Origin: Streptomyces canus
GTDB lineage: Bacteria > Actinomycetota > Actinomycetes > Streptomycetales > Streptomycetaceae
Length of the DNA: 64,000 nucleotides
Direction of reading: 5' to 3'
NCBI RefSeq assembly: GCF_001514145.1
Contig: NZ_KQ948664.1
Span: 240,523-304,522 of the forward strand
The first letter of the stretch is position 1. Each line of letters starts with the position of its first letter. A program made the translations under genes and the position numbers. The notes beneath the pieces were generated by a model. The model searched no databases and had not been told where the DNA came from. It worked only from the letters and a program-made list of their open reading frames with translations. Positions 26,616 to 34,944 of the stretch are shown piece by piece.

Positions 26616-26873
26616 GAGGGGTGGTACGAGAGAGCGCGGCACGCGGCAGATGCTAGGGCACGAATCAGCACTGTGAGCTGGGCGTTGTCGCGTACAGTCA
26701 CAGATCGACACAGTGAGTCGCTACCGGTCTCCTTCGGTCACGGGACTTCTTCGCACACTCGGCAAGTCGGACGCGGATGCTCTTCCGGTGACGTGGGTCG
26801 ACGGGATAACGTGCCGTTGCTCCGGCCTCCTGCAAGGCTGTGACCAGCGCCCCTTCCAGCCTTTTCCGATTTA

Positions 26874-26887
26874 CTTGGAAATCCAAG
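26874..26887. promoter_or_regulatory. inverted repeat CTTGGAAATCCAAG
   Basis: Perfect 5-bp arms around AAAT within a locally AT-rich stretch 223 bp before the E1alpha start. Candidate operator. Confidence 0.35.
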
Positions 26888-27051
26888 CAAAATCGCAGGT
26901 CAAAGGGGGTTTCACAGAAATGTGGAGCACTGGGTAACGTGATTCTTGCAGGGCGCTCGCCGGGGCACCTGTCACGCCTGTTCCGGCCAAGTGACACCCA
27001 CCCCGTGCCCGGGTGTCGGAAACAGGTGAGCCGCTTCCCCAGGCTCTGAAC

Positions 27052-27072
27052 GAGCTGGGGGACCCCCAGCTC
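27052..27072 (+). promoter_or_regulatory. perfect hairpin in the 5' leader of the second operon
   Basis: GAGCTGGGGG pairs with CCCCCAGCTC around a single A, 38 bp before the GTG start. With a one-base loop it would form a cruciform or an RNA hairpin with a few unpaired tip bases. This type of GGGGGACCCCC repeat is, from memory, dispersed in Streptomyces genomes, so it may not be operon-specific. Confidence 0.5.
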
Positions 27073-27110
27073 CCGGCAACCCCGAGGGCCGGACCGACGG
27101 AGGAGCACAC

Positions 27111-28259
27111 GTGACCGTGGAGAGCACTGCCGCGCGCAAGCCGCGACGCAGCGCCGGGACGAGGAAGTCCCCGAGCACCAAGCCCGAACTGGTTCAGCTG
27201 CTGACGCCCGAGGGCAAGCGCGTCAAGAACGCCGAGTACGACAAGTACGTCGCCGACATCACCCCCGAAGAGCTCCGCGGCCTCTACCGCGACATGGTGC
27301 TCACCCGCCGCTTCGACGCCGAGGCCACCTCCCTGCAGCGCCAGGGCGAGCTGGGCCTGTGGGCTTCGCTGCTCGGCCAGGAGGCCGCCCAGATCGGATC
27401 GGGACGGGCGCTGCGCGACGACGACTACGTCTTCCCCACCTACCGCGAGCACGGCGTGGCCTGGTGCCGCGGGGTCGATCCGACCAACCTGCTCGGCATG
27501 TTCCGCGGGGTGAACAACGGCGGCTGGGACCCCAACGGGAACAACTTCCACCTCTATACGATCGTCATCGGCTCCCAGACGCTGCACGCCACGGGCTACG
27601 CGATGGGCGTCGCCAAGGACGGCGCCGACTCCGCGGTCATCGCCTACTTCGGCGACGGCGCCTCCAGTCAGGGCGACGTGGCCGAATCGTTCACCTTCTC
27701 CGCGGTCTACAACGCCCCGGTCGTTTTCTTCTGCCAGAACAACCAGTGGGCCATCTCCGAGCCGACCGAGCGGCAGACCCGCGTCCCGCTCTACCAGCGC
27801 GCGCAGGGCTTCGGCTTCCCCGGCGTACGGGTCGACGGCAATGACGTGCTCGCGTCGCTGGCCGTCACCAAGTGGGCCCTGGAGCGGGCTCGCAGCGGCG
27901 AGGGACCGACGCTCGTCGAGGCCTACACGTACCGCATGGGCGCCCACACCACCTCCGACGACCCGAGCAAGTACCGGGCCGACGAGGAGCGCGAGGCCTG
28001 GGAGGCGAAGGACCCGATCCTGCGCCTTCGCCGGTACCTGGAGGCCTCAAACCACGCGGACGAGGGATTTTTCGCGGAACTGGAGACCGAGTCCGAGGCG
28101 TTGGGCAGGCGAGTGCGTGAGGCGGTCCGTGCCATGCCGGACCCGGATCGTTTCGCCCTCTTCGAGCACGCGTACGCGGACGGACACGCGCTCGTCGACG
28201 AGGAGCGGGCCGAGTTCGCCGCCTACCAGGCGTCGTTCACGGATGGGGAAGGGGCCTGA
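27111..28259 (+). CDS. bkdA: 2-oxoacid dehydrogenase E1 alpha subunit (second operon)
   Basis: The 382-residue protein has ThDP-binding FGDGASSQGDVAESFTFSAVYNAPVVFFCQNNQWAIS, FPTYREHGVAWCRGVDP and the canonical loop YRMGAHTTSDDPSKYR. The first ~25 residues are basic (RKPRRSAGTRKSPSTK). GGAGGAG at 27099-27105 precedes GTG 27111. It is a paralogue of the gene at 11855, sharing the fold but with clearly different sequence. Streptomyces commonly carry two bkd operons; whether this one prefers branched-chain 2-oxoacids or pyruvate cannot be told here. Two bases separate it from E1beta. Confidence 0.9.
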   Translation: MTVESTAARKPRRSAGTRKSPSTKPELVQLLTPEGKRVKNAEYDKYVADITPEELRGLYRDMVLTRRFDAEATSLQRQGELGLWASLLGQEAAQIGSGRALRDDDYVFPTYREHGVAWCRGVDPTNLLGMFRGVNNGGWDPNGNNFHLYTIVIGSQTLHATGYAMGVAKDGADSAVIAYFGDGASSQGDVAESFTFSAVYNAPVVFFCQNNQWAISEPTERQTRVPLYQRAQGFGFPGVRVDGNDVLASLAVTKWALERARSGEGPTLVEAYTYRMGAHTTSDDPSKYRADEEREAWEAKDPILRLRRYLEASNHADEGFFAELETESEALGRRVREAVRAMPDPDRFALFEHAYADGHALVDEERAEFAAYQASFTDGEGA

Positions 28260-28261
28260 TC

Positions 28262-29257
28262 ATGGCAGCGGAACACGTGACATCCACGAACATGGCACTG
28301 GCCAAGGCGATCAACGAGTCGCTCCGGCGCGCCCTGGACACCGACCCCAAGGTCCTCGTCATGGGCGAGGACGTCGGCAAGCTCGGCGGCGTCTTCCGCG
28401 TCACCGACGGCCTCCAGAAGGACTTCGGCGAGGACCGGGTCATCGACACCCCGCTCGCCGAGTCCGGGATCGTCGGCACCGCGATCGGCCTCGCCCTGCG
28501 CGGCTACCGCCCGGTGGTGGAGATCCAGTTCGACGGCTTCGTCTTCCCGGCCTACGACCAGATCGTCACCCAGCTCGCGAAGATGCACGCGCGCTCGCTG
28601 GGCAAGGTCAAGATGCCCGTCGTCGTCCGCATCCCCTACGGCGGCGGCATCGGCGCCGTGGAGCACCACTCGGAGTCCCCCGAGGCGCTCTTCGCGCACG
28701 TGGCGGGCCTGAAGGTGGTCAGCCCCTCCAACCCCTCCGACGCGTACTGGATGATGCAGCAGGCCATCCAGAGCGACGACCCGGTGATCTTCTTCGAGCC
28801 CAAGCGCCGGTACTGGGACAAGGGCGAGGTCAACACCGAGGCGATCCCCGACCCGCTACACAAGGCCAAGGTGGTCCGTGAGGGCACCGACCTGACCCTC
28901 GTCGCGTACGGCCCGATGGTGAAGCTCTGCAAGGAGGTCGCCGACGCGGCCGCCGAGGAGGGCAAGTCGCTGGAGATCCTGGACCTGCGCTCGGTCTCGC
29001 CCCTGGACTTCGACTCGATCCAGGCCTCGGTGGAGAAGACCCGCCGTCTGGTCGTGGTGCACGAGGCGCCGGTGTTCTTCGGTTCGGGCGCGGAGATCGC
29101 CGCGCGGATCACGGAGCGCTGTTTCTACCACCTGGAGGCCCCGGTACTCAGGGTCGGCGGCTACCACGCCCCGTACCCGCCGGCCCGCCTGGAGGAGGAG
29201 TACCTGCCGGGCCTGGACCGGGTACTGGATGCCGTCGACCGCTCGCTGGCGTACTGA
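28262..29257 (+). CDS. bkdB: 2-oxoacid dehydrogenase E1 beta subunit (second operon)
   Basis: 331 residues with the same landmarks as the first copy: VMGEDVGKLGGVFRVTDGLQKDFGEDRVIDTPLAESGIVGTAIGLALRGYRPVVEIQFDGF, RIPYGGGIGAVEHHSESPEALF, ILDLRSVSPLDFDSI and YHAPYPPARLEEEYLPGLDRVLDAVDR. ATG 28262 lies 2 bp after the E1alpha stop. Pairs with E1alpha to load acyl groups on E2. Confidence 0.92.
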   Translation: MAAEHVTSTNMALAKAINESLRRALDTDPKVLVMGEDVGKLGGVFRVTDGLQKDFGEDRVIDTPLAESGIVGTAIGLALRGYRPVVEIQFDGFVFPAYDQIVTQLAKMHARSLGKVKMPVVVRIPYGGGIGAVEHHSESPEALFAHVAGLKVVSPSNPSDAYWMMQQAIQSDDPVIFFEPKRRYWDKGEVNTEAIPDPLHKAKVVREGTDLTLVAYGPMVKLCKEVADAAAEEGKSLEILDLRSVSPLDFDSIQASVEKTRRLVVVHEAPVFFGSGAEIAARITERCFYHLEAPVLRVGGYHAPYPPARLEEEYLPGLDRVLDAVDRSLAY

Positions 29258-29267
29258 GGAGAGGGTC

Positions 29268-30701
29268 GTGACGACGATGACGGAAGCGTCCGTGCGCGAG
29301 TTCAAGATGCCCGACGTGGGCGAGGGGCTCACTGAGGCCGAGATCCTCAAGTGGTACGTCAAGGCAGGGGACACGGTCACCGACGGCCAGGTGGTGTGCG
29401 AAGTGGAGACGGCCAAGGCGGCCGTCGAACTGCCCATCCCCTACGACGGGGTGGTGCGCGAGCTGCGCTTCCCCGAGGGCACCACGGTGGACGTGGGCAC
29501 GGCGATCATCGCGGTGGACGTGGCGGGCGGTGCCCCCGCGGCCCCGGAGACGCCGGCCGAGGCGCCGGAAGCCTCCGCGGCTCCCGATGCCTCGGAGGCT
29601 CCCGAGAAGAAGCCGGAGGGCCGTCAGCCGGTCCTGGTCGGCTACGGCGTGGCGGCCTCCTCGACCAAGCGCCGGCCCCGCAAGGGCCCGGAGGTCCCGG
29701 TCCAGCAGGCGTCGGTCGCGATCCAGACCGAACTGAACGGCCACGGCCCGGCCTCGACGAGCCCGGCCGCCACAAGCCCGGCCGCCACCGTGCAGCCCCG
29801 CCCGCTGGCCAAGCCCCCGGTCCGCAAGCTGGCCAAGGACCTCGGCGTCGACCTCACCACGGTGACCCCGTCCGGCCCGGACGGCATCATCACCCGCGAG
29901 GACGTCCACGCGGCGGCGACCCCGGCCGCGGCGCCCGCGCCTTTGGTGGCGCAGGCCCCGGTCACTGCCCCGGTGGCACCCACCGCGTCGTACGACGCGG
30001 CCCGCGAGACCCGCATCCCGGTCAAGGGCGTCCGCAAGGCGACGGCCGCGGCCATGGTCGGTTCGGCGTTCACGGCCCCGCACGTCACGGAGTTCGTGAC
30101 GGTGGACGTGACCCGCACCCTGAAACTGGTCGAGGAGCTCAAGCAGGACAAGGATCTGCAGGGCCTGCGGGTGAACCCGCTCCTGCTGATCGCCAAGGCC
30201 CTGCTGGTCGCGATCAAGCGCAACCCCGACATCAACGCCTCGTGGGACGAGGCGAACCAGGAGATCGTCCTCAAGCACTACGTCAACCTGGGTATCGCCG
30301 CGGCCACCCCCCGTGGCCTGATCGTCCCGAACATCAAGGACGCCCACACCAAGACCCTGCCGCAACTGGCCGAGTCCCTGGGCGAGCTGGTGGCGACGGC
30401 CAAGGAGGGCCGTACCTCGCCGGCCGCGATGCAGGGCGGCACCGTCACCATCACCAACGTCGGCGTCTTCGGCGTCGACACCGGCACCCCCATCCTCCCG
30501 CCGGGAGAGGCCGCGATCCTCGCCGTCGGCGCGATCAAGCTCCAGCCCTGGGTCCACAAGGGCAAGGTGAAGCCCCGCCAGGTCACCACCCTCGCGCTGA
30601 GCTTCGACCACCGTCTGGTGGACGGCGAGTTGGGCTCCAAGGTCCTGGCCGACGTGGCCGCCGTCCTGGAACAGCCGAAGAAGCTGATCACCTGGGCGTG
30701 A
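29268..30701 (+). CDS. bkdC: dihydrolipoyl acyltransferase E2 (second operon)
   Basis: 477 residues: one lipoyl domain (MPDVGEGLTEAEILKWYVKAGDTVTDGQVVCEVETAKAAVEL), an Ala/Pro/Glu-rich linker, a subunit-binding domain (PPVRKLAKDLGVDLTTVTPSGPDGIITREDVHAAA), a second Ala/Pro linker, and the catalytic domain ending HRLVDGELGSKVL (His/Asp). GTG 29268 has GGAGAGG close upstream; ATG 29277 is an alternative. No E3 follows, and a strong terminator ends the operon at 30733. Confidence 0.92.
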   Translation: MTTMTEASVREFKMPDVGEGLTEAEILKWYVKAGDTVTDGQVVCEVETAKAAVELPIPYDGVVRELRFPEGTTVDVGTAIIAVDVAGGAPAAPETPAEAPEASAAPDASEAPEKKPEGRQPVLVGYGVAASSTKRRPRKGPEVPVQQASVAIQTELNGHGPASTSPAATSPAATVQPRPLAKPPVRKLAKDLGVDLTTVTPSGPDGIITREDVHAAATPAAAPAPLVAQAPVTAPVAPTASYDAARETRIPVKGVRKATAAAMVGSAFTAPHVTEFVTVDVTRTLKLVEELKQDKDLQGLRVNPLLLIAKALLVAIKRNPDINASWDEANQEIVLKHYVNLGIAAATPRGLIVPNIKDAHTKTLPQLAESLGELVATAKEGRTSPAAMQGGTVTITNVGVFGVDTGTPILPPGEAAILAVGAIKLQPWVHKGKVKPRQVTTLALSFDHRLVDGELGSKVLADVAAVLEQPKKLITWA

Positions 30702-30732
30702 TCTGCCCGCGGTGGACACGGCGTCCCACGCT

Positions 30733-30767
30733 GAAGGGGCCCGTCGCTTCCGGCGACGGGCCCCTTC
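30733..30767 (+). terminator. terminator of the second 2-oxoacid dehydrogenase operon
   Basis: GAAGGGGCCCGTCGC pairs with GCGACGGGCCCCTTC, a perfect 15-bp stem with a short loop, between convergent genes. Being symmetrical it may also serve the carboxypeptidase gene. Confidence 0.8.
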
Positions 30768-30777
30768 GCGGTCGGCG

Positions 30778-31677
30778 TCAGCTGATCTTCGCGTAGCCGT
30801 AGTTGATGAGCTTCTTCACGTCGGTCGTGCGGTTGGCCGCCGAGGAGGCGGTCATGACCGCGCCGATGACGGACTCGCCGTTCTTCGTGGCGGCGAAGAC
30901 GAGGCAGTACTTGGAGTCGGTGCCCGAGCCTGTCTTGATGCCGAGCGTGCCGTTCCAGCCGAGCAGGGTGTTGGTGTTCGTCCAGGCACCCATGGTGCGG
31001 GTGCTGCCGGTCTTGGTGATCGTCTTCGCCGTGTACTTCTTGGTCTTCACGACGGACTTGAAGGTCGAGCTCTTCATCACGTTGCGGGCGAGCAGCGTGA
31101 GGTCCTTCGGCGTCGAGGCGTTCGAACCATTGCTTATTCCGTCGAACGAGTCGAACTTCGTGTTCGCCATGCCGAGGCTCCGGGCCGTCGTGTTCATCTT
31201 CGCGATGAAGGACTTGGTGCGCGCGGAGACCGTCGAGCCCGAGCCGAACTTGTCGGCGAGGGCCATCGCGGCGTCACAGCCGGACGGCAGCATCATCCCG
31301 TAGAGCAGCTGACGGACGGTGACCTTGTCGCCGACGATCAGGTGAGCGGACGAAGCGCCCTTGGAGACGATGTAGTCGCTGTACGCCTTCTTGATGGTGA
31401 CCTTGGCGTCCAGGTTCAGGTTCGACTGCGAGAGCACGACCTTGGCGGTCATGATCTTCGTGGTGGAAGCGGTGAGCCGCTTCGTGTTTCCCGACTTGCT
31501 GAAGAGGGTCGTGCCGGTCGCGCTGTTCATCAGGAATCCGCCCTTGGCGGTGATGGTCGGCGTCGTGAGCGCCTGCGCGGGTGCCGCGGTGAGAGCTCCG
31601 GTGGCGAGCACTGCGCCGGTCGTGATGGCGACGGCTGCGGCTCTGCGGACGCGGAGGCCCTTGGTAGCGGTAATCAA
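30778..31677 (-). CDS. secreted D-alanyl-D-alanine carboxypeptidase (peptidase S11)
   Basis: Trims the terminal D-Ala of peptidoglycan stems. The 299-residue preprotein starts with a signal peptide (KGLRVRRAAAVAITTGAVLATGALTAAPAQA). The three active-site motifs are STTK (71-74), SGC (132-134, where most relatives have SGN) and KTGSG near 246. There is no C-terminal anchor, so it is probably soluble or loosely wall-bound. I chose TTG 31677, which follows CGGGG and gives a normal signal peptide; ATG 31749 would add 24 unlikely residues. It sits between a terminator and the GntR promoter. Confidence 0.85.
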   Translation of the reverse strand: MITATKGLRVRRAAAVAITTGAVLATGALTAAPAQALTTPTITAKGGFLMNSATGTTLFSKSGNTKRLTASTTKIMTAKVVLSQSNLNLDAKVTIKKAYSDYIVSKGASSAHLIVGDKVTVRQLLYGMMLPSGCDAAMALADKFGSGSTVSARTKSFIAKMNTTARSLGMANTKFDSFDGISNGSNASTPKDLTLLARNVMKSSTFKSVVKTKKYTAKTITKTGSTRTMGAWTNTNTLLGWNGTLGIKTGSGTDSKYCLVFAATKNGESVIGAVMTASSAANRTTDVKKLINYGYAKIS

Positions 31678-31874
31678 GTGAAATACCCCGAATACGGTCG
31701 AATGCCCCTGAGTGCGGCCGAGTTGGAGGGGAAGAAAGTGATGCCGCACGTGTGTGACTCGTAACTAGCACACAAGGTTGTGCCCCGGCTGGGGCGGGTG
31801 TGGCCTTCACGGACAGGAGTTCCTGTCGAGGTCCGCATGCTGGAACGGGACTCATCATGCGTACGTGTTGTATC

Positions 31875-31880
31875 TATGAT
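31875..31880 (+). promoter_or_regulatory. consensus -10 (TATGAT) of a leaderless gntR transcript
   Basis: TATGAT ends 6 bp before the ATG at 31887, and no ribosome site is present between them. The overlapping TTGTATCTATGAT could also be the regulator's own operator. Confidence 0.5.
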
Positions 31881-31886
31881 GTGGGC

Positions 31887-32537
31887 ATGAGCATGGCCGT
31901 GAAACAGCCGCCCGCCGCCGACCGCGTCTACGCCCACGTCAAGCAGGGCGTCCTGGACCGCCGTTACGAGGGAGGGACCCTCCTTACCGAGGGCGAACTC
32001 GGCGAAGCCGTCGGGGTCTCCCGTACACCCGTACGAGAGGCGCTGCTGCGTCTCGAGGTCGAGGGCCTGATCAAGCTTTACCCGAAAAAGGGGGCGCTGG
32101 TCCTGCCGGTCTCCGCCCAGGAGATCGCCGACGTCGTCGAGACCCGGCAGCTCGTCGAGGGACACGCCGCCCGCAAGGCCGTACCGGCGTCCCCACAGCT
32201 CCTCACGCGCCTCGAGGAACTGCTCGCGCGGCAGAAGGAGCAGGCCGCCGCCGGGGATCTGGCCGGCGCCGCCGTCACCGACCGCTGCTTCCACGCCGAG
32301 ATCGTCCGCAGTGGCGGCAACGAGATCCTGAACCGGCTCTACGACCAACTCCGCGACCGCCAGCTCAGGATGGGCGTCGCCGTGATGCACGCCCACCCGG
32401 ACCGCATCACCAAGACCCTCACCGAGCACGAGCAGATCCTCCAGGCCCTGCGCTCCGGTGACGCGGAGGCGGTCGTAGGCCTGATTCACGGGCACGTCGA
32501 GTGGTTCTCCCACCTCGCCCGGGGTGAGCTCCGGTGA
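31887..32537 (+). CDS. GntR/FadR-type regulator (FCD domain)
   Basis: 216 residues: N-terminal winged HTH (DRVYAHVKQGVLDRRYEGGTLLTEGELGEAVGVSRTPVREALLRLEVEGLIKLYPKKGALVLPVS) and a helical FCD effector domain (VVETRQLVEGHAARKA, RCFHAEIVRSGGNEILNRLYDQLRDRQLRMG). FCD proteins bind small carboxylates with a metal. It is coupled to an MFS transporter by a GTGA overlap, so it probably controls uptake or export of its effector. ATG 31887 fits a leaderless start. Confidence 0.9.
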   Translation: MSMAVKQPPAADRVYAHVKQGVLDRRYEGGTLLTEGELGEAVGVSRTPVREALLRLEVEGLIKLYPKKGALVLPVSAQEIADVVETRQLVEGHAARKAVPASPQLLTRLEELLARQKEQAAAGDLAGAAVTDRCFHAEIVRSGGNEILNRLYDQLRDRQLRMGVAVMHAHPDRITKTLTEHEQILQALRSGDAEAVVGLIHGHVEWFSHLARGELR

Positions 32538-33847
32538 GCAAGTCCACTCTTCCAGGTGGCTCTGCTGCAGAAGGGGCACCCCCAGGCGGCCGACGCGCTA
32601 TGGCCGTGTGGGGCATCGGCGTCTCCGTCTACTTCGTCGCGGTCATCTTCCGTACGTCCCTCGGAGTCGCCGGCCTCGACGCTGCCGACCGCTTCCAGGT
32701 GAACGCCTCCGCCCTGTCGACCTTCTCGATCCTCCAACTCCTCGTCTACGCGGGCATGCAGATACCCGTCGGCCTGCTCGTGGACCGGCTCGGCACCAAG
32801 AAGGTGCTGACGTTCGGCGTGGTGCTCTTCACCGCGGGGCAGCTCGGCTTCGCGTTCTCCCCGTCGTACGGAACGGCCCTCGCCTCGCGCGCCCTGCTGG
32901 GCTGCGGCGACGCGATGACCTTCATCAGCGTGCTGCGCCTGGGCACCCGCTGGTTCCCGGCCCGGCGCGGACCGCTGGTCGCGCAGCTCGCCGGGCTCGC
33001 CGGCATGGCGGGCAACCTGGTCTCCACACTGGTCCTGGCCCGGCTCCTGCACGGCATCGGCTGGACCCCGGCGTTCGCGGGCAGCTCGCTCGCGGGTGTG
33101 GTGGTGCTGGTCCTGCTGCTCCTCTTCCTCAAGGACCACCCCGAGGGGCAGGAGCCGGAGCCGTTCCCGCACCAGGGGGCGGCCTATGTACGGCGGCAGA
33201 TCGCCGCGTCCTGGCGGGAGCCCGGCACCCGGCTCGGGCTGTGGGTGCACTTCACGACCCAGTTCCCGGCGATGGTGTTCCTGCTGCTGTGGGGCCTGCC
33301 GTTCCTCGTCGAGGCGCAGGGGCTGTCCCGGGCGACGGCGGGCGAACTGCTCACTCTCGTCGTGCTGTCCAACATGGTCGTCGGTCTGGTCTACGGCCAG
33401 GTCGTCGCCCGGCACCACGAGGCGCGGCTGCCGCTCGCGCTCGGCACCGTGGGGGCGACCGCCCTGCTGTGGGCGGCCACGCTGACCTACCCCGGCGAGC
33501 GCGCGCCGATGTGGCTGCTGATCGTCCTGTGCGTGGTGCTCGGCTCGTGCGGACCGGCCTCGATGCTCGGTTTCGACTTCGCGCGTCCGGCGAACCCGCC
33601 GGAGCGGCAGGGGACCGCGTCCGGCATCACCAACATGGGCGGGTTCGTCGCGTCGATGACCACCTTGTTCGCCGTCGGTGTGCTCCTGGATGCCACCGAC
33701 GACAACTACACCGTCGCCTTCTCCTCCGTCTTCGTACTCCAGGCGCTCGGCGTCAGTCAGATCCTGCGGCTGCGCGGGCGGGCGGCCCGACGGGAGCGGG
33801 AGCGGCTGGTGGCGAGCCGGGTGGAGACGGTCCACGTGCCCGCCTGA
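32534..33847 (+). CDS. major facilitator superfamily transporter
   Basis: A 437-residue, 12-helix MFS protein. MAVWGIGVSVYFVAVIFRTSLGVAGLDAADRF opens helix 1, and the loop 2-3 signature is seen in GLLVDRLGTKKVL. The sequence between helices 6 and 7 includes KDHPEGQEPEPFPHQGAAYVRRQI. Substrate unknown; the co-transcribed FCD-type regulator suggests an organic acid or sugar acid. GTG 32534 overlaps the regulator stop. A 15-bp tandem repeat begins at its stop codon. Confidence 0.88.
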   Translation: MSKSTLPGGSAAEGAPPGGRRAMAVWGIGVSVYFVAVIFRTSLGVAGLDAADRFQVNASALSTFSILQLLVYAGMQIPVGLLVDRLGTKKVLTFGVVLFTAGQLGFAFSPSYGTALASRALLGCGDAMTFISVLRLGTRWFPARRGPLVAQLAGLAGMAGNLVSTLVLARLLHGIGWTPAFAGSSLAGVVVLVLLLLFLKDHPEGQEPEPFPHQGAAYVRRQIAASWREPGTRLGLWVHFTTQFPAMVFLLLWGLPFLVEAQGLSRATAGELLTLVVLSNMVVGLVYGQVVARHHEARLPLALGTVGATALLWAATLTYPGERAPMWLLIVLCVVLGSCGPASMLGFDFARPANPPERQGTASGITNMGGFVASMTTLFAVGVLLDATDDNYTVAFSSVFVLQALGVSQILRLRGRAARRERERLVASRVETVHVPA

Positions 33848-33886
33848 CCGGACGCCGCCTGACCGGACGCCGGCTGACCGGACGTC
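33844..33886 (+). repeat. 15-bp tandem repeat at the end of the MFS gene
   Basis: CTGACCGGACGCCGC is repeated nearly three times (33844, 33859, 33874). The first unit contains the MFS stop codon, and each unit carries TGA in the same frame, so slippage would only add stops. Confidence 0.6.
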
Positions 33887-33937
33887 AGCGCATCGGGCTC
33901 GCCACCGCCGCACCCGCCGGGACGGACTCCGTACCCG

Positions 33938-34762
33938 CTACGGCGTCACCGTGAAGTTCCGGAGGATCGCCGACGTCAGTTCCGGGTCGCCCTCCGCCTT
34001 CACACGGTCCGCCACCGACTCCAGGGTCACGCGGCCGCAGGCGAGGCGGACGTAGGTCTCCCAGTCGAGGGTGAGGGTGGCGGCGGGGCCGAGGGCGGGG
34101 GCGGTCTCCAGGGTGCCGCGGCCCTGGATGTCGACGCGTATGGTGCGCAGGAACTCGATGGGACCGTGGACGTCGAAGACGATCGCCGAGCTGCGGGGGG
34201 CGTCGGCCTTGACGGCCACTATGTCGGGGAGCGCTTCGAGCAGGACGTCCCGGGCGATGTGCGCGCCGGGGGAGTCGAGGTTGCCGGGCCGGCCGAGGGC
34301 GGTGCGCAGGTCCTGTTCGTGCACCCAGACGTTGAAGGCGTGCTGGCGCATGGAGTCCGCGAGCGTCACTTCGGTGCCCAGCGGACCGCGCACCTTCGTG
34401 CCGGGGTCGCGGGAGTCGTTCCGCAGCTGGCGGTTGCGGCGGATGACGACGTACTCCAGCTCGGAGGTCATCTCCGGTGCCGTGTGGTGGCGGCGGACGT
34501 CGACCTGCATCTCCATGTACCGCTGGTGGTCGTTGGTGACGTGGAACAGGTCGCGGGGGAGGGTGTGGATGGGGCGCGGGTCGCCCAGCATCTCGCAGTC
34601 CAGACCGATGACATGGGACACCACGTCCCGGACCGACCAGCCCGGGCAAGGGGTACGGCGGTTCCACTCTCCCTCCACGAGGGGCGTCACCAGCTCGGAT
34701 ATCGCATCGATGGAGTGGGTCCAGGCGTCGGCGTAGGGCTGGAGGGTGGGATGCAGACTCAC
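33938..34762 (-). CDS. maleylpyruvate isomerase-type, mycothiol-dependent DinB-like protein
   Basis: 274 residues. The N-terminal ~160 residues form the metal-binding four-helix DinB/MDMPI domain (EWNRRTPCPGWSVRDVVSHVIGLDCEMLG; later MRQHAFNVWVHEQDLRTALGRPGNLDSPG), followed by an SCP2-like C-terminal domain (TLTLDWETYVRLACGRVTLESVADRVKAEGDPELTSAILRNFTVTP). Actinobacterial members use mycothiol as thiol cofactor. GTG 34762 is chosen with GAGGGG 9 bp upstream; the longer frame to 35017 is unlikely. The reaction is unknown and maleylpyruvate need not be the substrate. Confidence 0.82.
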   Translation of the reverse strand: MSLHPTLQPYADAWTHSIDAISELVTPLVEGEWNRRTPCPGWSVRDVVSHVIGLDCEMLGDPRPIHTLPRDLFHVTNDHQRYMEMQVDVRRHHTAPEMTSELEYVVIRRNRQLRNDSRDPGTKVRGPLGTEVTLADSMRQHAFNVWVHEQDLRTALGRPGNLDSPGAHIARDVLLEALPDIVAVKADAPRSSAIVFDVHGPIEFLRTIRVDIQGRGTLETAPALGPAATLTLDWETYVRLACGRVTLESVADRVKAEGDPELTSAILRNFTVTP

Positions 34763-34944
34763 GGAACGGGACCCCTCGGCGGTCGGAGCACGGGCTGGTG
34801 ATGGCGGCGTTGCCAATGGAGGTGGTGGCTGTCGGCGGGTGTCTTGGAACGCTAAGTTACGCTGCTGTGAGGCACCCCGGCAGTGCTTTCGTGTGACGAT
34901 CGTAGGCCCGTAATGGACGGCTCGAATGCCAGGACGGTGGTAGT

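Larger units (their letters stand above)
26616..27110. other. 495-bp intergenic region upstream of the second 2-oxoacid dehydrogenase operon
   Basis: No convincing gene. A small plus-strand frame (26713-26937) has no family match or ribosome site. The region is less G+C-rich around 26860-26930 and holds two inverted repeats (26874-26887 and 27052-27072), so it is probably the promoter and leader of the operon at 27111. Confidence 0.5.

Noticed and set aside
26713..26937. 74-residue plus-strand frame upstream of the second dehydrogenase operon
   Set aside because: No ribosome site, no family resemblance, and it overlaps likely regulatory repeats.
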